A DNA stretch of 13,248 bases from Bacillota bacterium (GCA_023486985.1 JAMDEM010000101.1:1-13248); one strand, 5' to 3'; positions 1-6,446 are shown, counted from the stretch's first letter. Numbers and translations: made by a program. The notes: a model not told the origin generated them from the sequence alone.

Positions 1-1
1 A

Positions 2-314
2 AATAGCGGCGGAATGTCTGTCCGCTTCAAATCGTTTCCTTCTTTGAAGCTTAAAAGTTCTTTTATGACTTCGGGATAAGCAAAAATCCATTCTTATCGG
101 GCTGATATCTGAATCCAAAGGAATTGGACTTGACGATATTCTTTCCAACGATTTTTCTGCAATCGACGAATTTATCAAACAAAAATTCCAGGAAGCGGGG
201 GAAGACCTTCTGGAAACAGGAACTAAAGGTGTTTTTGTAAATCTTAACCCCGATGACAGCTATATTATAAAAGAAGGCGAACTGGCAGTAGTCATATCTC
301 CCAGAGGGAAGTAA
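2..314 (+). pseudogene. 3' end of an ion-channel / TrkA-C (RCK)-like protein, apparently frameshifted
   Basis: The gene enters from the left edge. Frame 2 reads a stretch containing GGMSVRFKSFPSLKLKS and stops at the TAA at 74-76. The frame of the final stop (312-314) takes over with KSILIGLISESKGIGLDD and ends DDSYIIKEGELAVVISPRGK. Dropping one G from the GGG at 73-75 joins the two smoothly (…FMTS-DKQKSILIGLISES…), so I read one protein with a single-base insertion. The IGLI segment and the terminal pattern of a DDSYII turn followed by a beta strand resemble C-terminal regulatory domains of bacterial potassium channels; this is family resemblance only. The downstream CNBD protein would suit a gated channel. 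The frameshift could be real decay or a homopolymer sequencing or assembly error. Confident about the broken frame, less so about the family. Confidence 0.55.
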
Positions 315-320
315 GGAGGG
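315..320 (+). promoter_or_regulatory. Ribosome binding site fixing the CTG start of the CNBD gene
   Basis: GGAGGG lies immediately after the TAA of the preceding gene and six bases (cttaaa) before CTG at 327. No ATG, GTG or TTG occurs in frame between this site and 459, so the site supports a CTG start rather than the internal ATG, which would cut off the first strand of the CNBD. Confidence 0.7.
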
Positions 321-326
321 CTTAAA

Positions 327-830
327 CTGGATAAAATAGAATTTCTTTCGAAAGTAAAACTTTTCAATGGGCTTTCAAAAAGCCAGCTTGAAAAAGTTAA
401 TAAAATAATTTCTCCGGTAAAGTTTTCCGCCAATGAGGTAATCATAAAGGAAAACACAATGGGAGACAGCATGTACATACTTTACTCGGGAAAGGTTATG
501 GTCTCCCGGACTCTCACCATGAAGACCGGAAGGGATACTTTTGCAGACAAAGATAAATCATTGAATGTTCTGGATGATTCCACCTTCCCCTTTTTGGGAG
601 AACTTGGACTTATTGAAAGAGTGCCGAGATCGGCTACCGTAACCTGCATTGTCAACTGCCAGTTATTCGAAATTAAAAAGGGAGATTTTGAAAAGCTGTG
701 CGCCGAAGATTCTGAACTGGGATACAGATTGATGAGAAATATCACAGAAGAGGTCTGCGCACTTCTTAGAAAAAACAGCAACGATATTTTAAAGCTGACT
801 ACAGCGTTAAGTATAGCATTAAGCAGGTAA
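327..830 (+). CDS. Stand-alone cyclic-nucleotide-binding domain protein
   Basis: This 167-residue protein is almost entirely a cNMP-binding (CRP/PKA-type) beta-barrel. The N-terminus, FLSKVKLFNGLSKSQLEKV, is the usual helix before the barrel. ANEVIIKENTMGDSMYIL and SGKV (about 35-56) are the early strands. FLGELGLIERVPRSATV (about 89-105) is the phosphate-binding cassette, with Glu92 and Arg101 in the positions that contact cyclic nucleotide in known members. About 60 helical residues follow, with no DNA-binding HTH, so it is not a CRP-type regulator. It follows the channel-like gene by 12 bases in the same frame and could act as a detached gating subunit; that is inference. The CTG start is chosen from the GGAGGG at 315-320; starting at ATG 459 would lose about 44 domain residues. 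Its stop codon directly abuts that of the convergent gene. Confidence 0.85.
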   Translation: MDKIEFLSKVKLFNGLSKSQLEKVNKIISPVKFSANEVIIKENTMGDSMYILYSGKVMVSRTLTMKTGRDTFADKDKSLNVLDDSTFPFLGELGLIERVPRSATVTCIVNCQLFEIKKGDFEKLCAEDSELGYRLMRNITEEVCALLRKNSNDILKLTTALSIALSR

Positions 831-1172
831 TCAACAGGTTATATGAAGAGCGGCTATGGTTTTCTTCGATTTGGACATATCATTGTAAGCTTTGCAGGCT
901 TGTTCTGTTGGCGCGACTACCAATTCAATCCCTTTATCTTTTAAATTTTCTTTTACTTCGGTTAAAACCCTCATCAAGCCCGATTCACCAGTGCCTATAA
1001 CAATTACTTCCGGACCTTCTTTTATTATTTCAAAGATATCTGCCAGACATAATTTATGACTTTCTTTTCTACGCCATGATGCATTAAGATGGTCGGAAAA
1101 AATAATTAAATCATTTTGATAAGTTTTGCCGTCAATAACAATTTTCCCGAAGCTGCATGATTCTATTTTCAT
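831..1172 (-). CDS. AAMDC / Mth938-like (DUF498) domain protein
   Basis: This 113-residue protein matches the small Mth938/AAMDC family (formerly DUF498) in length and layout. It opens with SFGKIVIDGKTYQNDLIIF, then has a WRRKESH segment (33-39), the glycine motif VIGTGESGLM (58-67), PTEQACKAYN (88-97) and the typical C-terminus AALHITC. The family is a compact single-domain fold of unknown biochemical role, sometimes encoded near membrane-protein assembly or respiratory genes. ATG at 1172 is preceded by a strong GGAGG eight bases upstream. It lies downstream of the aldehyde dehydrogenase on the same strand, separated by 124 bases of palindromic repeats, so co-transcription is possible but not clear. 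Its TGA directly abuts the TAA of the convergent CNBD gene, leaving no room for a terminator between them. Confidence 0.85.
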   Translation of the reverse strand: MKIESCSFGKIVIDGKTYQNDLIIFSDHLNASWRRKESHKLCLADIFEIIKEGPEVIVIGTGESGLMRVLTEVKENLKDKGIELVVAPTEQACKAYNDMSKSKKTIAALHITC

Positions 1173-1206
1173 TTTACATACCTCCTCCCGCTTCCCATTT
1201 AACTCC

Positions 1207-1284
1207 CCCTGCCCCTCTTTGGCAAAGAGGGGAGAATCTATCTCCCTCCCCTTAATTTAAGGGGAGGTTAGGAGGGGTTATTTT
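1207..1284. repeat. Paired palindromic repeats between the AAMDC-like and ALDH genes
   Basis: Two perfect hairpins lie side by side. The first has arms CCCCTCTTT (1212-1220) and AAAGAGGGG (1224-1232) with loop GGC. The second has arms CCTCCCCTTAA (1245-1255) and TTAAGGGGAGG (1257-1267) around a single base. The second, with its tail aggaggggttatt, recurs almost exactly at 8473-8512. The first shares the core CCCTGCCCCTCTT with 6773-6797. They may act as processing or termination structures downstream of ALDH. Confidence 0.85.
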
Positions 1285-1296
1285 GTGATTGAAGGG

Positions 1297-2766
1297 CTAT
1301 TCAACATCTATCTGCGCTCTCTGCAGTCTTCCCGAATAGTCGAAATAAACAGTTTTGGTATCGGTAAACTCATTTATCCCTTCTATTCCAGCCTCTCTTG
1401 TTCCGTTGCCGGTTGATTTTACGCCGCCAAAGGGCAGATGCACTTCAGCTCCTATCGTGCTTGCATTTATATAAGTAATGCCGGTATCTATTTTCTCGAT
1501 TGCTTTGAAGGCATTTCTTATATTGTTTGTATAAATTGCAGAACTCAACCCATATTCAACACTGTTGCAAATCTTTATTGCTTCTTCAAGGCTTGAAGCT
1601 TCAAGGATGGAAACAACGGGCCCAAAAATTTCATCCTGGGCAATCTTCATATCCGGCTTAACATCAGTAAACACCGTGGGTTTATAAAAGAAACCTCTGC
1701 CGTCAATTTTAGCTTTCTCTCCGCCGCAGAGAATTCTTGCCCCTTCCTTATTCCCTATATCAACATATTTTTGCGATTTCTCCACCGCCTTTTCATTAAT
1801 CAAAGGACCAACATTTGTTGAGCTTTCAATGCCATTTCCCAGAGTTAAAGCTTCAGCCCGTTCAACAAAAATTTTCTCAAATTTTTCTTTTACATTTTTA
1901 TGAACTATCACTCTTGAAGCCGCAGTGCACCTCTGTCCTGTTGTGCCAAAACCGCCCCAGATACAGCCGTCAACTGCAAGTTTAATATCTGCGTCATCCA
2001 TTATTATTACAGGATTCTTACTGCCCAGCTCCAGTCCTACTCTTTTAATGCCGGCATTTTTCAATACAAATTCTCCCGCATCTTTTGAACCGGTAAACGA
2101 CAGCACCCGGATTCTATTGTTTGTTGCTATCTCCGTGCCTGCCTCCTCGCCGCTGCCCGTAACCATATTAATAACGCCTTTTGGAAGACCGGCTCTTTCC
2201 AGTATTTTCACAAGCTCAACCGCACACAGGGGGGTATCTGACGCAGGCTTTAAAACAACAGTGTTGCCGCATATTAAAGCGGCAGAAAGCTTCCATGCAG
2301 GAATTGCAATGGGAAAATTCCAGGGAGTTATCAATCCTGCGATACCCACTGGCCTTCTTACAGTCATGGAAAACTTGTCATGAAGCTCTGATGTGGATGT
2401 ATGCCCCAAAAGCCTCCTTCCTTCTCCAGCCATGTACTCAAAAATATCAATTGCTTCCTGCACATCACCAAGTCCCTCGGCTATAACTTTTCCCATTTCC
2501 GTGGTGACCAGTTTCCCCAGTCTTTCTTTTTCTGTCTTTAATATTTCAGTGGCTTTAAAAAGAATCTCCCCTCTTACCGGCGGAGGAGCGGACGACCATT
2601 TTTCAAAAGCAGATTCTGCCGCTTCAACTGCGCTCTTTACATCTTCTTTATTGCCTTTCTGAAAAATTCCGATTACTTCTTCTGTTGCCGGGTTAATGCT
2701 TTCAAATGTTTCTCCAGAAGTTGAATTAACCCACTCGCCGTTGATGTAAAGACCATACTTCTCCAC
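1297..2766 (-). CDS. NAD(P)-dependent aldehyde dehydrogenase (ALDH superfamily)
   Basis: This 489-residue protein has full ALDH length. It oxidises an aldehyde to the acid using NAD(P)+ and is cytoplasmic. The oxyanion Asn is in TPWNFP (Asn150) and the cofactor Lys in LKPAS (Lys173). The nucleotide loop is FTGSKDAGE (224-232) and the general-base Glu is in LELGSKNP (Glu246). The catalytic Cys is in TTGQRCTAASRVIV (Cys280) and the second Glu is in EIFGPVV (Glu380). All key residues are present, so it should be active. The GQRCTAASR pattern is closest in my reading to the alpha-ketoglutarate-semialdehyde / YcbD-like branch, but the substrate cannot be fixed from sequence. The start is GTG at 2766, with AAGGAGG six bases upstream. 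It is divergent from the fluoride-riboswitch unit. Nothing adjacent supplies an obvious aldehyde source. Confidence 0.93.
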   Translation of the reverse strand: MEKYGLYINGEWVNSTSGETFESINPATEEVIGIFQKGNKEDVKSAVEAAESAFEKWSSAPPPVRGEILFKATEILKTEKERLGKLVTTEMGKVIAEGLGDVQEAIDIFEYMAGEGRRLLGHTSTSELHDKFSMTVRRPVGIAGLITPWNFPIAIPAWKLSAALICGNTVVLKPASDTPLCAVELVKILERAGLPKGVINMVTGSGEEAGTEIATNNRIRVLSFTGSKDAGEFVLKNAGIKRVGLELGSKNPVIIMDDADIKLAVDGCIWGGFGTTGQRCTAASRVIVHKNVKEKFEKIFVERAEALTLGNGIESSTNVGPLINEKAVEKSQKYVDIGNKEGARILCGGEKAKIDGRGFFYKPTVFTDVKPDMKIAQDEIFGPVVSILEASSLEEAIKICNSVEYGLSSAIYTNNIRNAFKAIEKIDTGITYINASTIGAEVHLPFGGVKSTGNGTREAGIEGINEFTDTKTVYFDYSGRLQRAQIDVE

Positions 2767-2790
2767 TAAAAACCTCCTTTAATTTTAAAA

Positions 2791-2819
2791 CTTATAATAA
2801 TTTTACCGCTGTTCAGCAA
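2791..2819 (-). promoter_or_regulatory. Possible sigma70-type promoter for the ALDH gene
   Basis: Read on the - strand, TTGCTG (2819-2814) and TATAAG (2796-2791) are separated by 17 bases, about 25 bases before the GTG start. Spacing is ideal but both boxes are imperfect and the region is AT-rich. Confidence 0.4.
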
Positions 2820-2860
2820 TTCTTAAACAACTTTCCTTGTGCGAAAAAACCTAAAATTTC

Positions 2861-2890
2861 TTGACAGGTTAAACAAAAATAAGCTATAAT
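2861..2890 (+). promoter_or_regulatory. Consensus sigma70-type promoter of the fluoride-riboswitch operon
   Basis: A perfect -35 TTGACA (2861-2866) and a perfect -10 TATAAT (2885-2890) are separated by 18 bases. Transcription would begin around 2896-2899, just before the first riboswitch helix, so nearly the whole leader is regulatory RNA. A full-consensus promoter fits a gene whose control lies mainly after initiation. Confidence 0.88.
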
Positions 2891-2903
2891 TCGATTGTAA
2901 AAA

Positions 2904-2953
2904 CCGGCGATGAGGTTCGCCGCAACCACCCAGCAGGGTTGATGACCTCTACT
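2904..2953 (+). ncRNA. Fluoride riboswitch aptamer (crcB motif)
   Basis: The RNA carries the crcB-motif architecture. P1 is CGGCG (2905-2909) with CGCCG (2918-2922), enclosing GAUGAGGUU. P2 is ACCC (2928-2931) with GGGU (2936-2939). The conserved UGAUG follows. A pseudoknot joins GAGGU (2912-2916) to ACCUC (2945-2949). The order and conserved letters (GGCGAUGAGG…CGCC…AA…GAUG-CCUCUAC) follow the Thermotoga petrophila aptamer of known structure as I recall it. Fluoride riboswitches bind F- through Mg2+ ions and switch genes on. The downstream gene is an antiporter; known targets of this class include crcB, eriC-F and Na+/H+ antiporters. Confidence 0.92.
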
Positions 2954-2975
2954 TTGAAGAAAGGTAGGGGTTTTT
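2946..2975 (+). terminator. Riboswitch expression platform: intrinsic terminator overlapping the aptamer
   Basis: The 5' arm CCTCTACTTT (2946-2955), loop GAAG and 3' arm AAAGGTAGGGG (2960-2970) form a ten-pair stem with one bulged G, followed by TTTTT (2971-2975). The 5' arm uses the ACCUC bases needed for the aptamer pseudoknot (2945-2949), so aptamer and terminator exclude each other: fluoride should stabilise the aptamer and permit read-through. The 3' arm AAGGTAGGGG is also the ribosome binding site for the ATG at 2978, which adds possible translational masking. Confidence 0.88.
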
Positions 2976-2977
2976 CT

Positions 2978-4129
2978 ATGCATGATTTATTAACGGCTAG
3001 TATCCTCTGTGCGCTTATTCTTATTGCCGGTGTAATATCCATCGAGCTTGCCCTGTCTGCAGCAATTATTGAAATTATCTTTGGGATTGCCGCAGGCAGC
3101 CTCTTCGGGGTTCAATCCACATCATGGCTCTCCTTTATTGCCTCATTAGGCGGCATTCTTCTTACTTTCCTTGCCGGGACAGAAGTTGATGTTAAAGTAA
3201 TGAAAGAAAAGTTCAAGGAAAGTTTATTAATCGGCGGGCTGTCTTTTCTTGTCCCTTTCCTGCTTGTATTTTTATACACATACTTCATTGCGGGCTGGAC
3301 ACTTAGCGCGGCAAAAATTGCCGGCGTTGCACTTTCTACAACATCTCTGGCTGTGGTCTATTCGGTGCTTGTAGAAACAGGCATAAATAAAACCGAACTT
3401 GGAAAAATCATAATGGCGGCGACTTTTGTCACCGATTTCGGGACGGCGGCGGCGTTATCAATTCTCTTCCTTCAATTTAACATTTACACCCTGCTTTTTG
3501 GAATCTTTTCAATTTTTCTGCTTGTATTTGCTCCGAAAATTATTGCTTTCTTTTTTAAAAGATATGAAAACAGGGTGATAGAGCCGGAAATTAAACTGCT
3601 ATTCCTTATTTTCTTCATTGCCATGTTTTTGGGCGAACTTGGAAAAAGCCATGCCGTCCTGCCGATTTTTCTGTTGGGTTTGTTTCTATCAAAGTTTTTT
3701 ACCCAAAATCATCAATTCATTAAGAAACTGAGAACAGTAGGGTTCGCACTCATTACACCGTTCTTTTTCATCAAAGGCGGCATGAGTGTGGGCTTGCATG
3801 ATGTTCTGGCAAACTGGAAACTTGTTCTTATACTTCTTGCAGTTAAAATAGTCGCCAAAATAACCGGAGTATATCCAACAGCCCGTTCGCTGTTGCAGCG
3901 GGGGGGCAGAGTATTCCTAACTCTGCTTATGAGCACAGGGCTTACATTTGGGACCATCTCTTCAATTTATGGATACCAGGCAGGCTATATCACAAAAGTG
4001 CAATTTTCTATTCTTATCTCTGTCGTTATTTTATCCGCGGTTGTGCCGACCATTATTGCCCAGCGCTTTTTTGCGCCTCTTTCTGAAACGGAAAAAGAAG
4101 AAATTCTTGCTGAAGAAGAAGAGGGATAA
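2978..4129 (+). CDS. Fluoride-regulated CPA2-type cation:proton antiporter
   Basis: This 383-residue membrane protein has about 11-13 hydrophobic segments and fits the Na+/H+ exchanger (PF00999, CPA2) fold. Recognisable parts are LLTFLAGTEVD (61-71) and VALSTTSLAVVYSVL (117-131), followed by ETGINKTELGKIIMAATFVTDFGT (133-156). The ion-binding pair, DD in electrogenic or ND in electroneutral relatives, reads Thr152-Asp153 here. Late-helix lysines (Lys290, Lys294) and an acidic tail ending EEILAEEEEG follow. There is no TrkA-N/RCK domain, so it is shorter than KefB/KefC. The start is ATG 2978, seven bases after the AGGGG; the earlier in-frame TTG and ATG (2939, 2942) lie inside the riboswitch aptamer and are rejected. 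Control by a fluoride riboswitch suggests a role in fluoride tolerance, perhaps through pH or cation balance; whether it moves F- itself is unknown. Confidence 0.9.
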   Translation: MHDLLTASILCALILIAGVISIELALSAAIIEIIFGIAAGSLFGVQSTSWLSFIASLGGILLTFLAGTEVDVKVMKEKFKESLLIGGLSFLVPFLLVFLYTYFIAGWTLSAAKIAGVALSTTSLAVVYSVLVETGINKTELGKIIMAATFVTDFGTAAALSILFLQFNIYTLLFGIFSIFLLVFAPKIIAFFFKRYENRVIEPEIKLLFLIFFIAMFLGELGKSHAVLPIFLLGLFLSKFFTQNHQFIKKLRTVGFALITPFFFIKGGMSVGLHDVLANWKLVLILLAVKIVAKITGVYPTARSLLQRGGRVFLTLLMSTGLTFGTISSIYGYQAGYITKVQFSILISVVILSAVVPTIIAQRFFAPLSETEKEEILAEEEEG

Positions 4130-4179
4130 ATCATCAGCAGTTAAAAGGAAAAATAAACAGCTCGCTAGAAGATGAGATT

Positions 4180-5436
4180 ATGATTTATCTCAGCAGTCTT
4201 ATTGGCAAGACGGTTCTCGACTACAGGGACCAGTCAATCGGCAAGGTTCATGATTTGATAATACCTGTGGTTGGACAGCAATATCCCGTACTTACTGCTG
4301 TTGTCATTGCCGAAGGGAAAAGACTGAAGAGAGTTTCCTGGGATAAGATTCAGCATCTTGACACTCTGGGAATGAGGATTAACGCTATCTTTGCTGATCT
4401 GCCTGATTTTGAAATAATGGAACAGGAACTTTTCCTGAAAGAAGACCTGCTGGATAAGCAGATTGTTGATACATCCGGATACAGGGTAGTAAGAATAAAT
4501 GATATTCAGCTTATGCCTTATGACGGCCATTTCAGGGTTATCGGCGTTGATGTCGGAACTCAGGGACTTTTAAGGCGCCTCGGGCTTGAAAATCTTGGAA
4601 CATCCCTGGCGGGAGTTTTCAAACATCGCTTTGCTGAAAATATTATACCATGGGACTTCGTTGCTCCGCTTGATGTAAAAAACATAAATAATATTAAACT
4701 TACTGTTTCCCACCAGAAACTTACAAAGATGCACCCGGCAGACCTTGCCGATATTTTAAGCGATCTGCGCGGCAAGGAAAGGGATCAGCTTTTCTCCACT
4801 CTGGAAGATGAAAAAGCCGCAGAAACTCTTGCCGAAATGGAAGAAGAGGTGCAGGTTTCAATCCTTAATTCGCTTTCAGACGAACGGGCTTCAGAGATTC
4901 TGGAAGAGATGGATCCTGATGAAGCGGCTGACCTTCTGGCTGATCTTCCGGAAGAGAGGGCAAAAGAGATTCTGCACCTTATGGAGGAGGAGGAAGCTGA
5001 AGATGTAAAGGAACTCCTTGCTTATGATGAAGAATCAGCCGGCGGCATTATGACTACTGAATTCATCTCTCTGCCCGAAAAAAATACAGCCCAGGAAACC
5101 ATAAACCTTTTAAGGGAGCTTTCACCGGACGCGGAAACTATTTATTACCTTTATGTAGTTGATGAAAAGGAAAAATTAAAAGGAGTTCTCTCTTTAAGAG
5201 ACCTTATAGTGGCAAAACCTGATACATTTATAACTGAATTCATGATTACAAATCTTTTCAAAGTAAAAGTTGATTCAACACTGCAGGAAGTTGCCGACAC
5301 CATTACAAAATATGACCTCCTTGCCGTGCCCGTGGTTGACGACACGAATGAATTAAAAGGCATTATCATGGTTGATGATGTCATGGAACTCATTGTGCCG
5401 GAAAAATGGAGAAGAAAGATCGCCAAGAGCAAGTAA
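4180..5436 (+). CDS. Soluble PRC-barrel / MgtE_N / CBS-pair protein
   Basis: This is a 418-residue cytoplasmic protein without membrane helices. Residues about 2-75 (LIGKTVLDYRDQSIGKVHDL) form a PRC-barrel, and about 92-165 look like a second one. Residues about 180-283 match the MgtE N-terminal superhelical domain, with repeated MHPADLADIL, ERASEILEEMDPDEAADLL and ERAKEILHLMEEEEAED. Residues about 286-408 are a CBS pair (SAGGIMTTEFISLPE…; EFMITNLFKVKVDSTLQEVADTI…). It has the regulatory half of the MgtE Mg2+ channel but no pore, so it should sense rather than transport. In MgtE these domains bind Mg2+, and CBS pairs often bind adenine nucleotides. The acidic helices here would suit metal binding. 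It starts 50 bases after the antiporter stop with a weak GAAG-type site and is probably co-transcribed from the fluoride-controlled promoter. Partner and ligand are unknown. Confidence 0.88.
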   Translation: MIYLSSLIGKTVLDYRDQSIGKVHDLIIPVVGQQYPVLTAVVIAEGKRLKRVSWDKIQHLDTLGMRINAIFADLPDFEIMEQELFLKEDLLDKQIVDTSGYRVVRINDIQLMPYDGHFRVIGVDVGTQGLLRRLGLENLGTSLAGVFKHRFAENIIPWDFVAPLDVKNINNIKLTVSHQKLTKMHPADLADILSDLRGKERDQLFSTLEDEKAAETLAEMEEEVQVSILNSLSDERASEILEEMDPDEAADLLADLPEERAKEILHLMEEEEAEDVKELLAYDEESAGGIMTTEFISLPEKNTAQETINLLRELSPDAETIYYLYVVDEKEKLKGVLSLRDLIVAKPDTFITEFMITNLFKVKVDSTLQEVADTITKYDLLAVPVVDDTNELKGIIMVDDVMELIVPEKWRRKIAKSK

Positions 5437-5450
5437 ATGTCATTGCGAGC

Positions 5451-5485
5451 CCCCTCACCTTTATCCTCTCCCCATAAGGGCGAGG
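5451..5485. repeat. Palindromic repeat between convergent genes (copy of 11773-11795)
   Basis: A 23-base segment (5451-5473, beginning CCCCTCACCTTTATCC) is repeated exactly, in inverted orientation, at 11773-11795; both copies lie just downstream of a stop codon in the sense direction. It runs into an imperfect hairpin, CCTCTCCC (5465-5472) with GGGCGAGG (5478-5485). The preceding tgtcattgcgag looks like the start of another common dispersed repeat. It may serve as a shared terminator for the convergent genes, but there is no U-run. Confidence 0.75.
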
Positions 5486-5501
5486 AGGTTTAGTTCATCC
5501 C

Positions 5502-6446
5502 TTATTTTTCATCATTTTCAAAGAGGGCTTCCACAAAAGTATCGGTCTCAAGCTCCTTTAAATCTTCAAGGGTTTCGCCCAGTCCTACGAATTTTACCGG
5601 AATTTTTAGTTCATCAGAGATGCCAAGAATCATGCCGCCTTTGGCTGTGCCGTCAAGTTTGGCAATGACTATGCCTGTGACATTCACTGCCTGAGAGAAA
5701 AGCCTTGCCTGCTGGATGGCATTCTGTCCGGTTGTGGCATCAAGAACCATCAATACTTCAGTCAGGCAGCCGGGAGCCTCCCGGTCAATTACTCTTTTAA
5801 TCTTTTTTAATTCTTCCATGAGGTTTACTTTTGTCTGAAGCCTTCCGGCTGTATCAATAATTAGAACTTCCACCCTTCTTGCAATAGCTGCGCTGATTGC
5901 ATCAAAAACCACAGCAGCCGGATCTGCGCCCTCCCGGTGCTTGATAAGCTCAACCCCTATCCGGTTAGCCCATATTTCAAGCTGGTCAATTGCCGCCGCC
6001 CTGAAAGTATCGGCGGCGGCAAGAATCACTCTTTTGCCATCTTTCTTAAGCCTGTGGGCAAGTTTTGCAATGCTTGTGGTCTTGCCTGATCCGTTAACGC
6101 CTACAAAAACAATTACCGAAAGATAGCCCTGATTTAGATTAAGTGCTGAAGAGTGGGTTTTCAGAAGCTCGGCAATATTCTCTTTTAAAGCATCCATTAA
6201 CTGGGAAGGCTCGTTCAAACCTTTTTCTTTTACAACTTTTCTCATGTTTTCAAGAATTTTCTGGGTGCAGGCAACTCCCACATCTCCTGTTATTAAAATT
6301 TCCTCCAGTTCTTCCCAGAATTCTTCATCTATTTTTTTTCTGAAAGTAAAGAGTTTTTTTACTTTGCCGACAAAACCTTCCTTTGTTTTGCTTAGTCCCT
6401 GCCTGAATTTCTCTATCCAATTTTTGGGTGAAAACTTTTCGAACAA
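5502..6446 (-). CDS. ftsY: FtsY, signal recognition particle receptor GTPase
   Basis: This 314-residue SRP receptor docks ribosome-SRP complexes at the inner membrane and drives co-translational insertion with Ffh. The N domain (about 35-100) contains EEFWEELEEILITGDVGV. The G domain carries G1 GVNGSGKTT (116-124), G2 DTFRAAAIDQL (146-156), G3 DTAGRL (198-203), G4 AKLDGTAKGG (262-271) and G5 VGLGE (287-291), all intact. The long acidic A domain of E. coli FtsY is missing; only about 34 residues, with a basic amphipathic KKLFTFRKK, precede the N domain, as in many non-enterobacterial FtsY proteins. The start is TTG at 6446, with GGAGG eight bases upstream; no upstream alternative is evident. 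It is convergent with the PRC/MgtE_N/CBS gene and separated from the GH3 gene upstream by 337 bases of repeats, so it probably has its own transcript. Confidence 0.97.
   Translation of the reverse strand: MFEKFSPKNWIEKFRQGLSKTKEGFVGKVKKLFTFRKKIDEEFWEELEEILITGDVGVACTQKILENMRKVVKEKGLNEPSQLMDALKENIAELLKTHSSALNLNQGYLSVIVFVGVNGSGKTTSIAKLAHRLKKDGKRVILAAADTFRAAAIDQLEIWANRIGVELIKHREGADPAAVVFDAISAAIARRVEVLIIDTAGRLQTKVNLMEELKKIKRVIDREAPGCLTEVLMVLDATTGQNAIQQARLFSQAVNVTGIVIAKLDGTAKGGMILGISDELKIPVKFVGLGETLEDLKELETDTFVEALFENDEK

Noticed and set aside
1207..1284. CRISPR-like repeats
   Set aside because: The palindromes are dispersed across the window, not regularly spaced, and have no spacer pattern or cas gene.
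1925..2662. Three overlapping + strand open frames opposite the aldehyde dehydrogenase
   Set aside because: They are antisense to a fully conserved ALDH frame and have no recognisable domains or ribosome sites.
2939..2977. In-frame TTG (2939) and ATG (2942) upstream of the antiporter start
   Set aside because: Both lie inside the fluoride riboswitch aptamer; ATG 2978 has the well-spaced AGGGG and begins the first membrane helix.
4172..4183. Three-codon leader (ATG AGA TTA TGA) overlapping the start of the MgtE_N/CBS gene
   Set aside because: It is too short to separate from chance, with no good ribosome site of its own.
4180..5436. Annotation as an MgtE magnesium transporter
   Set aside because: Only the cytosolic MgtE_N and CBS parts are present; there is no hydrophobic segment for a pore.
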